Source: Oscillospiraceae bacterium (lineage in GTDB: Bacteria; Bacillota; Clostridia; Oscillospirales; Oscillospiraceae). From it: a DNA stretch of 64,000 nt. The translations under genes and the position numbers were made by a program. The stretch is from contig JAEETX010000002.1 of assembly GCA_016286665.1 (NCBI GenBank), positions 27,128-91,127 on the forward strand. The letters are read 5' to 3'. The notes beneath the pieces were generated by a model. It was not told where the DNA came from, ran no database searches, and saw nothing but the letters and a program-made list of their open reading frames with translations. This document shows, piece by piece, positions 1-7,694 of this stretch. Numbering within the stretch: the stretch's first letter is position 1; each line of letters starts with the position of its first letter.

Positions 1-310
1 CCGCCTGACGGTCCAGAGACGGCGGTTTCGGCAGGCCTTCCACATCCAGCACCGTGCCGCACTGGTCGCAGATGAAGTGCGGGTGGGGCGAGGTATTCGC
101 GTCAAAGCGCTCTCTCCCGTCCACAACGCCGACGCAGATGACGCTTCCTTCCTCGCGAAGCTTTGTCAGATTGGCGTAAACCGTCGTCCTGGAAATACTG
201 GGGTAGACCTTCTGCAGGTCACGGTACAGGGTGTCCGCCGAGGGATGCAGCTTGGTTGCCGCCAGCGCGGCATAGACGGCGCTCCCCTTCCGGGCATACT
301 TTGTTTCCAA
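1..310 (-). CDS. Fur-superfamily metal-dependent repressor (PerR-like), 3' part outside the window
   Basis: Metal-sensing transcriptional repressor of the Fur superfamily, cut by the left edge so that only about 103 codons are present. Visible are the N-terminal winged helix (HPSADTLYRDL, TTVYANLTKL) and the start of the dimerisation domain with HPHFICDQCG, whose CxxC pair is the family's structural zinc site. The stretch VGVVDGRERFDANT resembles PerR peroxide sensors more than Fur or Zur; that choice is by resemblance only. A TTG start at 310 is preferred because AAGGA lies seven bases upstream and the N-terminus then fits the family; an in-frame ATG at 361 adds 17 residues but has no ribosome site. 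It is divergent from the Nudix gene. Confidence 0.85.
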   Translation of the reverse strand, partial: METKYARKGSAVYAALAATKLHPSADTLYRDLQKVYPSISRTTVYANLTKLREEGSVICVGVVDGRERFDANTSPHPHFICDQCGTVLDVEGLPKPPSLDRQA

Positions 311-437
311 TGCTTTTTCCTTTCTTTGCCTTTGATCGGGGAAAACCTGATCGGTTACCATTTAATAAAACCATAAATCGCCGCTTTTGTAAAGTGCTTT
401 CTTTCATATTCTTTTCGCTGAAACAGCCGCGCCGCGC

Positions 438-465
438 TTGACGGATAACCGATTTATGTTATAAT
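438..465 (+). promoter_or_regulatory. Sigma-A type promoter of the Nudix/dehydrogenase/transketolase cassette
   Basis: TTGACG (438-443), a 16-base spacer and a perfect TATAAT (460-465). The predicted transcription start is about 472, only a few bases before the ATG at 475, so the transcript would be leaderless or nearly so. The rest of the divergent intergenic stretch (311-437) shows no gene. TTATAAT at 459-465 resembles one half of a PerR box, but no second half is evident. Confidence 0.7.
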
Positions 466-474
466 TTTCATGCT

Positions 475-966
475 ATGGAAAACACGACTTTATGCTACCT
501 GGAAAAGGACGGGCAGTATCTGATGCTGCACCGGGTCAAAAAGGAAAACGACCTGAATCACGACAAATGGATCGGCGTCGGCGGGCGGTTTGAAAAGGAT
601 GAAAGTCCGGAGGAATGCCTGCTCCGTGAGGTTCGGGAGGAAACCGGTCTTATCCTGGACCGATGGAGATTTCGCGGCGTGGTGACGTTTATCAGCGACG
701 AATGGGAAACGGAATACATGTACCTCTTCACCGCAGACCGCTTCCACGGCGAGATGATCGACTGCGATGAAGGCGTGCTGGAATGGGTGGACAAGGCCCT
801 TGTCCCATCGCTGCCCCTGTGGGAAGGAGACAAGCTCTTTTTCCGGCTCCTTGCTCAGGATGCGCCGCCTTTTCTGATGACCCTGCGCTATCGGGGGGAT
901 ACGCTCTGCTTTGCCTCCGTCAACGGAGAACAGGTAATACCACGGGGAAAGGAAGATGGAAAATGA
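475..966 (+). CDS. Nudix hydrolase, MutT / 8-oxo-dGTP diphosphatase type
   Basis: Nudix-family pyrophosphohydrolase of 163 residues, of the kind that removes oxidised nucleoside triphosphates such as 8-oxo-dGTP. The Nudix box runs from GVGGRFEKDESPEE through LLREVREETGL, giving the GX5EX7REUXEE pattern. The N-terminus (ENTTLCYLEKDGQYLMLHR) matches the usual start of this subgroup, so ATG 475 is well placed although no Shine-Dalgarno sequence precedes it. It is the first gene of a rightward cassette; its TGA overlaps the ATG of the dehydrogenase (ATGA at 963-966). The exact substrate cannot be told from sequence alone. Confidence 0.88.
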   Translation: MENTTLCYLEKDGQYLMLHRVKKENDLNHDKWIGVGGRFEKDESPEECLLREVREETGLILDRWRFRGVVTFISDEWETEYMYLFTADRFHGEMIDCDEGVLEWVDKALVPSLPLWEGDKLFFRLLAQDAPPFLMTLRYRGDTLCFASVNGEQVIPRGKEDGK

Positions 967-2018
967 AATCAATCCGCTGCGTCAGGATCGGTTCTCTGCG
1001 GGAAAAGGACCCGGAAAAGAAAGGAAAGATCGAAGTCTGGGATGTGCCGGAGGACCCTGTCGGGCCGGAGGACGTGAAGATCAAGGTTGCCTACTGCGCC
1101 ATCTGCGGCTCCGATCCGCACCTGGTGGAGGGCATCTTCGGCTGGCCGGTGCCCTACGGTATGGGGCACGAGGTCTCCGGCGTCATCGTCGAAGTCGGTG
1201 AAAAGGCCACGAAGAAGGGGCTCAAGGTGGGCGATCGCGTCGCGGGGAATTTCCTCAAATTCTGCGGCACCTGCTACTACTGCCAGAACGGGCAGCAGCA
1301 ATTCTGCGAGCACGCGGACGAATCCAACCATCCCGGCTTCAGCGAGACCCTGGTCTGGCATGAAAGCCAGGTTTACAAGCTGCCGGACAGCGTCAGCCTC
1401 AAGGAAGGCTGCCTGCTGGAGCCCGTCAGCATCGCCGTGCGGGCCATGGACAAGGCGGAGCTGAAATTCGGCCAGCGGGTGCTGGTCAGCGGCGGCGGCC
1501 CCATCGGCCTGCTCATCACCCAATGCCTGAAAAAGAGCGGTGCGACGGAGCTGACCCTTTCGGAGCCCATCGCGGAGCGGCGGGAGCTGGCTCTTCGCTT
1601 CGGGGCCAAAAACGTCGTCGATCCCATGACCGAGAATATCCGGGACGCCGCGGACCGGATCACCGGCGGGCGCGGCTTCGACGTGGTTTTTGATTGCACC
1701 GGCAGCACCAAAGCGGTCTATGACCTGCCCTATGTGACGGCCAAGGGCGGCAAGCTGATCTATTCCGCCATGTATCCCAATGATTTCGAGATGCCGCTGA
1801 ACCTCTACAAGTTCTGCTACTACAACGAACTGACCATCACCGGCATGTATGTCGCGCCTTACGCTTTCCCCCGCGCAGCTCAGATGCTGCCGGAGCTGGA
1901 CCTGGCGCCCCTGACCACCAAGGTCTTCGAGCTGGAGGATGCGGTGGCCGCCTTCGACGCTCAGGTCAGCGGCAAATACCCGAAGATCCTCATCCGCTGC
2001 AACAAGGATTTGGAATAA
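963..2018 (+). CDS. Zinc-dependent medium-chain alcohol/polyol dehydrogenase
   Basis: Medium-chain dehydrogenase/reductase of 351 residues, expected to oxidise a sugar alcohol or similar secondary alcohol with NAD(P)+. Catalytic zinc ligands are visible as C48 (AICGSDPH) and H69-E70 (GMGHE). The structural zinc site is C101, C104, C107 and C115. The Rossmann glycine motif is SGGGPIGLL. The substrate is not readable; it is nearest in type to sorbitol/threonine dehydrogenases. I start at ATG 963 rather than the longer open frame from 783 because the start overlaps the Nudix stop, AAAGGAAG precedes it, and the extra N-terminus has no family character. The downstream split transketolase suggests a pathway turning a polyol into a ketose and then into pentose-phosphate intermediates. 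Confidence 0.85.
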   Translation: MKSIRCVRIGSLREKDPEKKGKIEVWDVPEDPVGPEDVKIKVAYCAICGSDPHLVEGIFGWPVPYGMGHEVSGVIVEVGEKATKKGLKVGDRVAGNFLKFCGTCYYCQNGQQQFCEHADESNHPGFSETLVWHESQVYKLPDSVSLKEGCLLEPVSIAVRAMDKAELKFGQRVLVSGGGPIGLLITQCLKKSGATELTLSEPIAERRELALRFGAKNVVDPMTENIRDAADRITGGRGFDVVFDCTGSTKAVYDLPYVTAKGGKLIYSAMYPNDFEMPLNLYKFCYYNELTITGMYVAPYAFPRAAQMLPELDLAPLTTKVFELEDAVAAFDAQVSGKYPKILIRCNKDLE

Positions 2019-2030
2019 GGAGGTCTGCAA

Positions 2031-2921
2031 GTGAAAACCGTAGCTCCCATCGATCAGCAGGAGGTCCGAAGGCTGGAGGAAATCTGCTACCGCGTGCGCA
2101 AGGGCATCCTCACCCTGGTCTACAACATCGGAATGGGCCATCTCGGCGGCGAGATGAGCATGGTGGAAACGGCGGTTGCCCTGTATTACCGCTATATGAA
2201 TTTCGATGTGCTGGATCCCCATAAGCCGGACCGGGACCGTTTCATTCTCAGCAAGGGCCACTGCTCCGAAACGCTGTACACCATCTTCTCCGATCTCGGC
2301 GCTTACAGCATGCAGTATATGATCGACAATTTCGAGTGTCTGGACAAATCCAAATTCGGGATGCACACCAACCGGAAATACTGCCCGCAGGTGGAGGTAT
2401 CCGCCGGTTCCCTGGGCCACGGGCTGCCCATCGCCGTGGGTATGGCCCTGGCGGGACGGAAGCAGAAGGCGCCCTGGCGGGTCTTCGTCATGACCGGCGA
2501 CGGCGAGCTGGACGAGGGCACCAACTGGGAAGCCCTCATGTCCGGCGGCCACTATCAGCTGGGGAATCTGACCCTGCTTGTGGACAAGAACCGTCTCCAG
2601 ATGACCGGCCCCACCGCTCAGGTCATGAACCATGACCCGCTGGACAAAAAGCTGGAGGCCTTCGGCTGGGACGTGCGTGTCATTGAAGACGCAAACGATA
2701 TGATGCAGGTATGCCGTGCCCTGGACGCCGTTCCCCAGGCGGACCCCGTCACCAGGAAAAAGCCCATCGCCATCATCTGCAACACGGAAAAGGGCCACGG
2801 AGTGGACTTCATGGCCGGCAACGTCAAGTGGCACGGCGGCGGCCTGGGCAAAGAGGACTATGAGCATGCCATCGACTATGTGGAATCCCAGTGGGAAAGG
2901 AGGAAGGAATCATGGCGGTAA
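2031..2921 (+). CDS. Transketolase, N-terminal (TPP-binding) subunit
   Basis: N-terminal half of a two-polypeptide transketolase, 296 residues. It carries the thiamine pyrophosphate/Mg2+ binding motif starting GDGELDEG and ending in LLVDKN, plus the SKGHCSE and GSLGHGLP segments that line the cofactor site. The start is GTG at 2031, preceded by a strong AAGGAGG. Its 3' end overlaps the C-terminal subunit gene by ten bases, fitting coupled translation of a stoichiometric pair. Split transketolases are common in Clostridia, often beside sugar or polyol catabolic genes, as here beside a polyol-type dehydrogenase. The specific sugar phosphate used is unknown. Confidence 0.93.
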   Translation: MKTVAPIDQQEVRRLEEICYRVRKGILTLVYNIGMGHLGGEMSMVETAVALYYRYMNFDVLDPHKPDRDRFILSKGHCSETLYTIFSDLGAYSMQYMIDNFECLDKSKFGMHTNRKYCPQVEVSAGSLGHGLPIAVGMALAGRKQKAPWRVFVMTGDGELDEGTNWEALMSGGHYQLGNLTLLVDKNRLQMTGPTAQVMNHDPLDKKLEAFGWDVRVIEDANDMMQVCRALDAVPQADPVTRKKPIAIICNTEKGHGVDFMAGNVKWHGGGLGKEDYEHAIDYVESQWERRKESWR

Positions 2922-3883
2922 AATCCACCTTTGACTTTGACCAGATGCTTTCCAGCGCCAGGGAGGCTTATGCGGAGGAGCTGCTTCGCATGGCCGACGA
3001 GGGACTGGATTTCACCTTCACCTATTCCGATAACGTGGCCCCCTCCTCCTCCGCCGGCAAGCTGGTGGCCAAATATCCGGACCGCTGCTTCAATTTCGGC
3101 ATTGCGGAACCGGATCAGGTCGGCGCTTCCTGCGGCATGGCCCTGGCGGGCGAGATCGTGTATGCCCAGGTCATGGGGCCCTTCCTCAGCCTGCGCAGCG
3201 CGGACCAGATCCACACGGACATCGCCTACAACGACGTGAACGTCCGCCTCATCGGCACCCATGCCGGCGTCACAGCCGGCGGCGGCCCCACTCACAACTG
3301 CATCGCCGATCTGGCCCTCTATCGCGCCATTCCCAATCTGACGGTGGTCGTCCCCGCCGACGCCGCCCAGTGCTGCAAGGCGATCCGCCAGTCCTACAGC
3401 TTCCAGGGACCCATGGTCATCCGCATCGACCGCGCCGGGATGCCCGCTGTCTACGCAGACAGTGATTACGATTTCACATTCGGCAAAGCCATCCAGGTTT
3501 TGGAGGGCACGGACGTCACCATCATCTCCGCCGGTAGCCCCGTCTACTGGTCCATGATGGCGGCCAAGAAGCTGCAGGAACAGCACGGCATCAGCGTACA
3601 GCTCCTCGATATGCACACCATCAAGCCCCTGGACACGGCGGCGATCCTGAAGGTCGCCGGGGAGACGGGCAACGTGGTCACCGTGGAGGAGCACTCCATC
3701 AACGGCGGTCTTGGAAGCGCAGTGGCGGAATGCCTGCTGGAAAACGGCTTCTCCGGCCGGTTCAAGCGCATCGGTCTTCCCGATGAATTCGCGGTCCTTG
3801 GAGAGACGGACGCCGTCTATCGCTACTACGGTCTGGACCCGGAGGGGATCGCCAACACCGTTTTTGAACTGCTGACCAAGTAA
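2912..3883 (+). CDS. Transketolase, C-terminal (pyrimidine-binding) subunit
   Basis: C-terminal half of the split transketolase, 323 residues. It holds the pyrimidine-binding domain (FNFGIAEPDQVGASCGMA, with the conserved Glu that activates TPP; THAGVTAGGGPTHNC) and the C-terminal regulatory domain (MHTIKPLD, VTVEEHSINGGLGSA). ATG 2912 is chosen because AGGAAGG precedes it directly and the protein then begins like the family; a frame from GTG 2891 would add seven residues. It overlaps the N-terminal subunit gene and is the last gene before a hairpin terminator. The two subunits should assemble into an alpha2-beta2-like enzyme moving C2 units between sugar phosphates. Confidence 0.93.
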   Translation: MAVKSTFDFDQMLSSAREAYAEELLRMADEGLDFTFTYSDNVAPSSSAGKLVAKYPDRCFNFGIAEPDQVGASCGMALAGEIVYAQVMGPFLSLRSADQIHTDIAYNDVNVRLIGTHAGVTAGGGPTHNCIADLALYRAIPNLTVVVPADAAQCCKAIRQSYSFQGPMVIRIDRAGMPAVYADSDYDFTFGKAIQVLEGTDVTIISAGSPVYWSMMAAKKLQEQHGISVQLLDMHTIKPLDTAAILKVAGETGNVVTVEEHSINGGLGSAVAECLLENGFSGRFKRIGLPDEFAVLGETDAVYRYYGLDPEGIANTVFELLTK

Positions 3884-3901
3884 GACGGATATCCGTAAAC
3901 G

Positions 3902-3960
3902 ACCGGAAAAGATGCCCGCGGAGGAAGCTTTGACGCTCCTTCGCGGGCATTGTCCTTGCT
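3902..3960. terminator. Bidirectional intrinsic terminator between convergent genes
   Basis: Inverted repeat: ATGCCCGCG with flanking purines at 3912-3928 pairs with 3935-3950 around a short loop. On the minus strand the stem is followed by CTTTTCC, a usable U-tract; on the plus strand the tail is only moderately T-rich. It separates the transketolase cassette from the convergent GH3 gene, so it probably serves both. Confidence 0.75.
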
Positions 3961-3966
3961 GTCGGA

Positions 3967-6156
3967 TCAGAGCCGGAAACTTGCCTTCAGGACGGTGCTG
4001 CCGGTCAGCGCCTGCGTCCGCGCGTCCGGCTGCCCGCCGCCGACCCAAAGGGTATAGCTTCCCTTTTCCACCGCTCTCGTCCCATCCTCATGATAGGTGT
4101 AGAGGGCGTCCTGCCGGATGCTGAGCGTCAGGCGCTGCTTCTCTCCGGGCTTCAGGAACACGCTGCCCAGGGCGCAGAGATGCCAGCGGGGCTGCGTTTC
4201 GTCGCCGCCGTCCCAGCGGACGTAGGCCTGCACCACTTCCCTGCCGGGCATGGAGCCGGTGTTCTCCACGCTGACGGAGGCTTCCACGTTCTCTCCGGCC
4301 TCAACCTGCAGGCCATCGTACCCAAAGCTCGTGTAGCTGAGCCCGTAACCGAAGGGATAGAGCGGCTCTCCTTCAAAATAGCGATAGGTGCGGTTTTTCA
4401 TGGCGTAGTCCGTGAAGGGCGGCAGGTCCTCGATATCGCGGTAGAAAGTGACCGGCAGCCTGCCGGAGGGGCTGAAGCGGCCGAAGAGCAGCTCGCCTAC
4501 CGCCTGACCTCCCAGCGCGCCGGGATACCATGCCTGCACCAGCGCGCCGATGCGCGCGTCCTCCAGACTGAGGGCGCTGCCGGAGAGCAGCACCACCACC
4601 GTGGGCTTCCCCAGGTCCAGTACGTCTTCCAGAAGCCTGCGCTGATTGGAGGGTAGCAGCAGCGTCTTCTTATCGCCGCCGGCGAATTCATCGCAGCTGT
4701 AGCCGCCCATCATTTCCTCGCCCTCCACGCTTTCATCCAGGCCCAGCACCAGCACCACGGCTTCGGATTCCTCCGCCATCGCCAGGGCTTCCGCTTCCCG
4801 GTCCCCGTGGCCCATAAGCTCCATCAGATTGAAGGTCGGGGCGACGTTCTCAAAGAAGGATACGGAGGCGTCGTCACCGGTCCTGCTCTCCCGAGCGGCA
4901 GGCTGCTGATACGGCGTCAGCTCGCAGCCCACGCCGTAGCGGATGCGCACCGTATCCCCCGCGGCGCGGCGGATGCCGTCCAGCACGGTGATATACTCCG
5001 AAGCTTCGCCGTGGTAGTTTCCTTTCAGGGCGGAAATGCTCATCGCATTGGGGCCCAGAACGGCGATGGAGCGGAATTTGCCGGTGAGAGGAAGCAGCCC
5101 GTCGTTTTTCAGAAGGACCAGGGATTCTCTGGCGGCTTTCAGGTTCAGATAGCGGTGCTTGGGGCTGTCCAGCAGATCATGATTCACCCGCAGGGATTCC
5201 GGCGTCTCATACAGCCCCAGCCGCAGGCGCTGGGTCATCACATGGATGCAGGCCTTGTCGATATCCGCTTCCGTGATCAGGCCCCGTTCCAGGGATTCCG
5301 ACAGGTTCATATAGACAAAGCCCAGATTCATGTCGCAGCCATGCTTCAGGGCCAGGGCGGCGGACTCCGCAGCGTCCTTCGTGACCTTGTGGCCGGTGTG
5401 GAAATCCTTCAGCGCCGTAAAATCGGAAACGACCATGCCCTCGAAATCCCACGTCTCCCGAAGGACCTTCTGCAGGAGCAGCTCCGAGGCGCAGCAGGGC
5501 TCGTCCAGCGTGCGGTTATATGCGCCCATGACCTGTGCGACCCGCGCTTCCTTTACCGCCGCTTCAAAGGCGGGCAGATAGGTCTCATGCAGGTCCTTGG
5601 CGCTGACGACGGCGTTGAATTCATGGCGGATGGGCTCCGGCCCCGAATGGACCGCGTAGTGCTTGGCGCAGGCGGCGGTGAGCAGATAATCCGGATCGTC
5701 CCCCTGGAGGCCACGGATATACCGGACGCCCATGCGGCTTGTGAGCCAGGGGTCCTCTCCGTAGGTTTCCTGGCCGCGGCCCCAGCGGGGATCGCGGAAG
5801 ATGTTGATATTGGGGCTGTAGAGGCTCAGCCCCTTGAACAGGTCACGAACGCCGTGGGAAGAATACTGTTCATATTTGATCCTGGCCTCCTTTCCCACGG
5901 CTCTCCCGACCTCCCCAACCAGTTCGGGATCGAAGGTCGAAGCAAGGCCGATGCTCTGGGGGAACATGGTGGCGGTGCCCTCTCTGGCCGCCCCGTGGAG
6001 CGCTTCGCTCCACCAGTCCATTTCCGGAATGCCCAGCCGCTCCAGAGCGGGAGCGGCGGAAATGATCTGTGCGATCTTCTCCTCCGTGGTCATGCGGGAA
6101 ACAAGGTCTTCCGCCCGGCGGGCAAAGCTCAGGCTTTTATCCAGATAAGCTTCCAT
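3967..6156 (-). CDS. GH3 family glycoside hydrolase (beta-glucosidase / beta-xylosidase type)
   Basis: Glycoside hydrolase family 3 enzyme of 729 residues that releases terminal beta-linked sugars. The TIM-barrel domain carries EMDWWSEALHG near residue 45, KHYAVHSGPE at 165-174 and the nucleophile Asp245 in VVSDFTAL. A C-terminal alpha/beta sandwich follows, with VVLVLGLDESVEGE and an RLPVTFY segment, then a fibronectin III-like end. The WWSEALHG and KHYAVHSGPE forms are common in the xylosidase/glucosidase branch; substrate preference cannot be settled here. No signal peptide is present, so it is likely cytoplasmic and acts on imported oligosaccharides. A good ribosome site (AAAAAGGAG) precedes ATG 6156. 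Bounded by terminators and convergent with the transketolase genes. Confidence 0.92.
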   Translation of the reverse strand: MEAYLDKSLSFARRAEDLVSRMTTEEKIAQIISAAPALERLGIPEMDWWSEALHGAAREGTATMFPQSIGLASTFDPELVGEVGRAVGKEARIKYEQYSSHGVRDLFKGLSLYSPNINIFRDPRWGRGQETYGEDPWLTSRMGVRYIRGLQGDDPDYLLTAACAKHYAVHSGPEPIRHEFNAVVSAKDLHETYLPAFEAAVKEARVAQVMGAYNRTLDEPCCASELLLQKVLRETWDFEGMVVSDFTALKDFHTGHKVTKDAAESAALALKHGCDMNLGFVYMNLSESLERGLITEADIDKACIHVMTQRLRLGLYETPESLRVNHDLLDSPKHRYLNLKAARESLVLLKNDGLLPLTGKFRSIAVLGPNAMSISALKGNYHGEASEYITVLDGIRRAAGDTVRIRYGVGCELTPYQQPAARESRTGDDASVSFFENVAPTFNLMELMGHGDREAEALAMAEESEAVVLVLGLDESVEGEEMMGGYSCDEFAGGDKKTLLLPSNQRRLLEDVLDLGKPTVVVLLSGSALSLEDARIGALVQAWYPGALGGQAVGELLFGRFSPSGRLPVTFYRDIEDLPPFTDYAMKNRTYRYFEGEPLYPFGYGLSYTSFGYDGLQVEAGENVEASVSVENTGSMPGREVVQAYVRWDGGDETQPRWHLCALGSVFLKPGEKQRLTLSIRQDALYTYHEDGTRAVEKGSYTLWVGGGQPDARTQALTGSTVLKASFRL

Positions 6157-6190
6157 ATCATTTCTCCTTTTTTGGAATCATACGACCATA

Positions 6191-6220
6191 GAAAACGGGC
6201 CTGCCGGTCGGCAGGCCCGT
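6191..6220 (-). terminator. Intrinsic terminator after the small membrane protein gene
   Basis: Perfect 11-bp inverted repeat, ACGGGCCTGCC at 6195-6205 against 6210-6220 with a four-base loop. On the minus strand it is followed by TTTTC. It ends the 6231-6752 transcript before the GH3 gene. Confidence 0.85.
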
Positions 6221-6230
6221 GTAGTCTTTC

Positions 6231-6752
6231 TCAGATATCGCTGTAACGCTGTCCGCCCTTTTTCTGAACTTCCAGATCCTTGGGGATGTTGTTGCGGGTC
6301 TGGAAAGCGGCGATGCCCTTCTCCATTTCCTGATAATAGGAATCCTGAATCTTCACGGTCTTGGAGCCGTCCTTGAAGATGAACTCGGCGGAGGTGTTGT
6401 TCACACGGGCAGCACGGGGGTTCATGGGGTTGATCCCGGGGAACTGCCAGATGATGGCGCGCACTTCGTCGGCGCGGATCACCCGCTGATTGAACAGGTT
6501 CTGCTGCACAAGCGTATCCTCATAGATGTCCAGACGCAGAGAGAAGATCTGACGCAGCAGCAGAGCAAGAACGATGACGAAGATGATGCCCGCGGCAATC
6601 GCAGCGCCCATCAGATTCCTGCCGCCCTTCAGCGTGGTAACAAGACATGCCACGAAAACGACGGCGAACAGGATCGTCAGCATAACAAAGGGAAGATGGA
6701 TCATGCCGGAGAGCTTGAGCGTAGTGTACTTTTTCCCGTATTTTTCTTCCAT
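6231..6752 (-). CDS. Membrane protein of unknown function with a possible bacterial PH-like domain
   Basis: 173-residue protein I cannot assign to a named family. It has two transmembrane segments near residues 18-38 and 46-66, separated by a short basic loop (LKGGRN). A soluble C-terminal part follows in which a strand-rich stretch (LRLDIYEDTLVQQNLFNQRVIRADEVRAI ... FIFKDGSKTVKI, quoted in part) has the look of a bacterial PH-type fold. That would make it a small membrane-anchored adaptor; this is a guess from pattern only. It has its own promoter at 6785-6813 and terminator at 6191-6220, so it is probably a single-gene unit even though it lies in line with the large operon ending at rsgA. 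Confidence 0.75.
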   Translation of the reverse strand: MEEKYGKKYTTLKLSGMIHLPFVMLTILFAVVFVACLVTTLKGGRNLMGAAIAAGIIFVIVLALLLRQIFSLRLDIYEDTLVQQNLFNQRVIRADEVRAIIWQFPGINPMNPRAARVNNTSAEFIFKDGSKTVKIQDSYYQEMEKGIAAFQTRNNIPKDLEVQKKGGQRYSDI

Positions 6753-6784
6753 ACTGAGACCTCCAAGATAAATCTAATGGAAAC

Positions 6785-6813
6785 AATATAGCACGGGCGG
6801 AATCGGAAGTCAA
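6785..6813 (-). promoter_or_regulatory. Promoter of the 6231-6752 membrane protein gene
   Basis: On the minus strand, TTGACT (6808-6813), exactly 17 bases, then TATATT (6785-6790). The -35 box overlaps the rsgA stop codon. A GGAGG-type ribosome site (TTGGAGG) precedes the ATG at 6752. Confidence 0.7.
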
Positions 6814-7694
6814 TTGCGGAAATCCCATTCTTTCAGGTCTTTCAATTCCTCCCGAAGACGCTGATAACTGCGGTATCGGCTTTCGCTGATCTGTCCGGCT
6901 TCGACCGCCGCACGCACGGCGCAGCCTTCATCCCTGCCGTGGCCGCAGTCATGAAAGCGGCACTTGCCGAGGAAGGGACGAAACTCCCGAAAAAGCTCCG
7001 GCAGGTCCTTTTTCAAACGGTATGATACATCCTCGGCGTCAAAAGCGGAAAAACCGGGCGTATCGGCGGCCAGCACGTCCTTTCCCAGGCGGAATGCCTC
7101 CACATGCCGGGTGGTATGCCGTCCCCGGCCCAGCTTTTGGCTGACTTCCCCCGTGGGCAGGAGCAGCGACGGCTCCAGCGCGTTGAGGAGACTGGATTTT
7201 CCCACGCCGGAATTCCCGGTAAAGGCGCAGAAGCTTCCCTTCAGCAGGGTAAGCAGCTCGCCGATCCCCTCTCCCGTGACGGCGCTCGTCTCCAGACAGT
7301 CGATCCCGGCGCTGCGATAGACGCCCGCCAGCTCCGCTGCGCGGGCCAGGTCGCATTTGTGGAAGCAAACGACGGGACGGCAGCCCTTCAGTTCGGCAAT
7401 GGCGATCATCCGGTCGATGAGAAAGGGTTCTGTGACCGGAACGACTGCGCTGGCCAGGATCACCAGGATATCCAGGTTGGCGACCGCCGGACGAATAAAG
7501 GAATTCCGCCGGGGTCGGATCTCCTCCAGGCTGCCCTTTCCCCCGCCCAGGGGCCTGACCTCCACCCGGTCCCCCACCAGCGGGGTGAAGTGCTCGGTCC
7601 GGAGCTTTCCCCGCGCCGAGCAGCAGAGGACCCCCTCCTCCGTTTCCGCATACCAGAGACCGCGGACCGCCTTGAAGATGAAGCCTTCAGCCAA
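6810..7694 (-). CDS. rsgA: Ribosome small subunit-dependent GTPase RsgA
   Basis: Circularly permuted GTPase that assists late maturation of the 30S ribosomal subunit, 294 residues. After an OB-fold N-terminus the G motifs come in permuted order: the FHKCD element (G4), the P-loop GNSGVGKSS (G1) and DTPGF (G3). A C-terminal zinc cluster (C-x-FHDCGH-x-C type) follows. I start at a TTG (7694) that overlaps the prkC stop because the protein then begins AEGFIFKAV as the family does and GAGGA lies eight bases upstream. The open frame runs further to 7760, but that part is an Arg-rich read of the prkC tail. It is the last gene of the 15-gene run and sits next to prkC/prpC as in many Firmicutes. Confidence 0.95.
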   Translation of the reverse strand: MAEGFIFKAVRGLWYAETEEGVLCCSARGKLRTEHFTPLVGDRVEVRPLGGGKGSLEEIRPRRNSFIRPAVANLDILVILASAVVPVTEPFLIDRMIAIAELKGCRPVVCFHKCDLARAAELAGVYRSAGIDCLETSAVTGEGIGELLTLLKGSFCAFTGNSGVGKSSLLNALEPSLLLPTGEVSQKLGRGRHTTRHVEAFRLGKDVLAADTPGFSAFDAEDVSYRLKKDLPELFREFRPFLGKCRFHDCGHGRDEGCAVRAAVEAGQISESRYRSYQRLREELKDLKEWDFRN

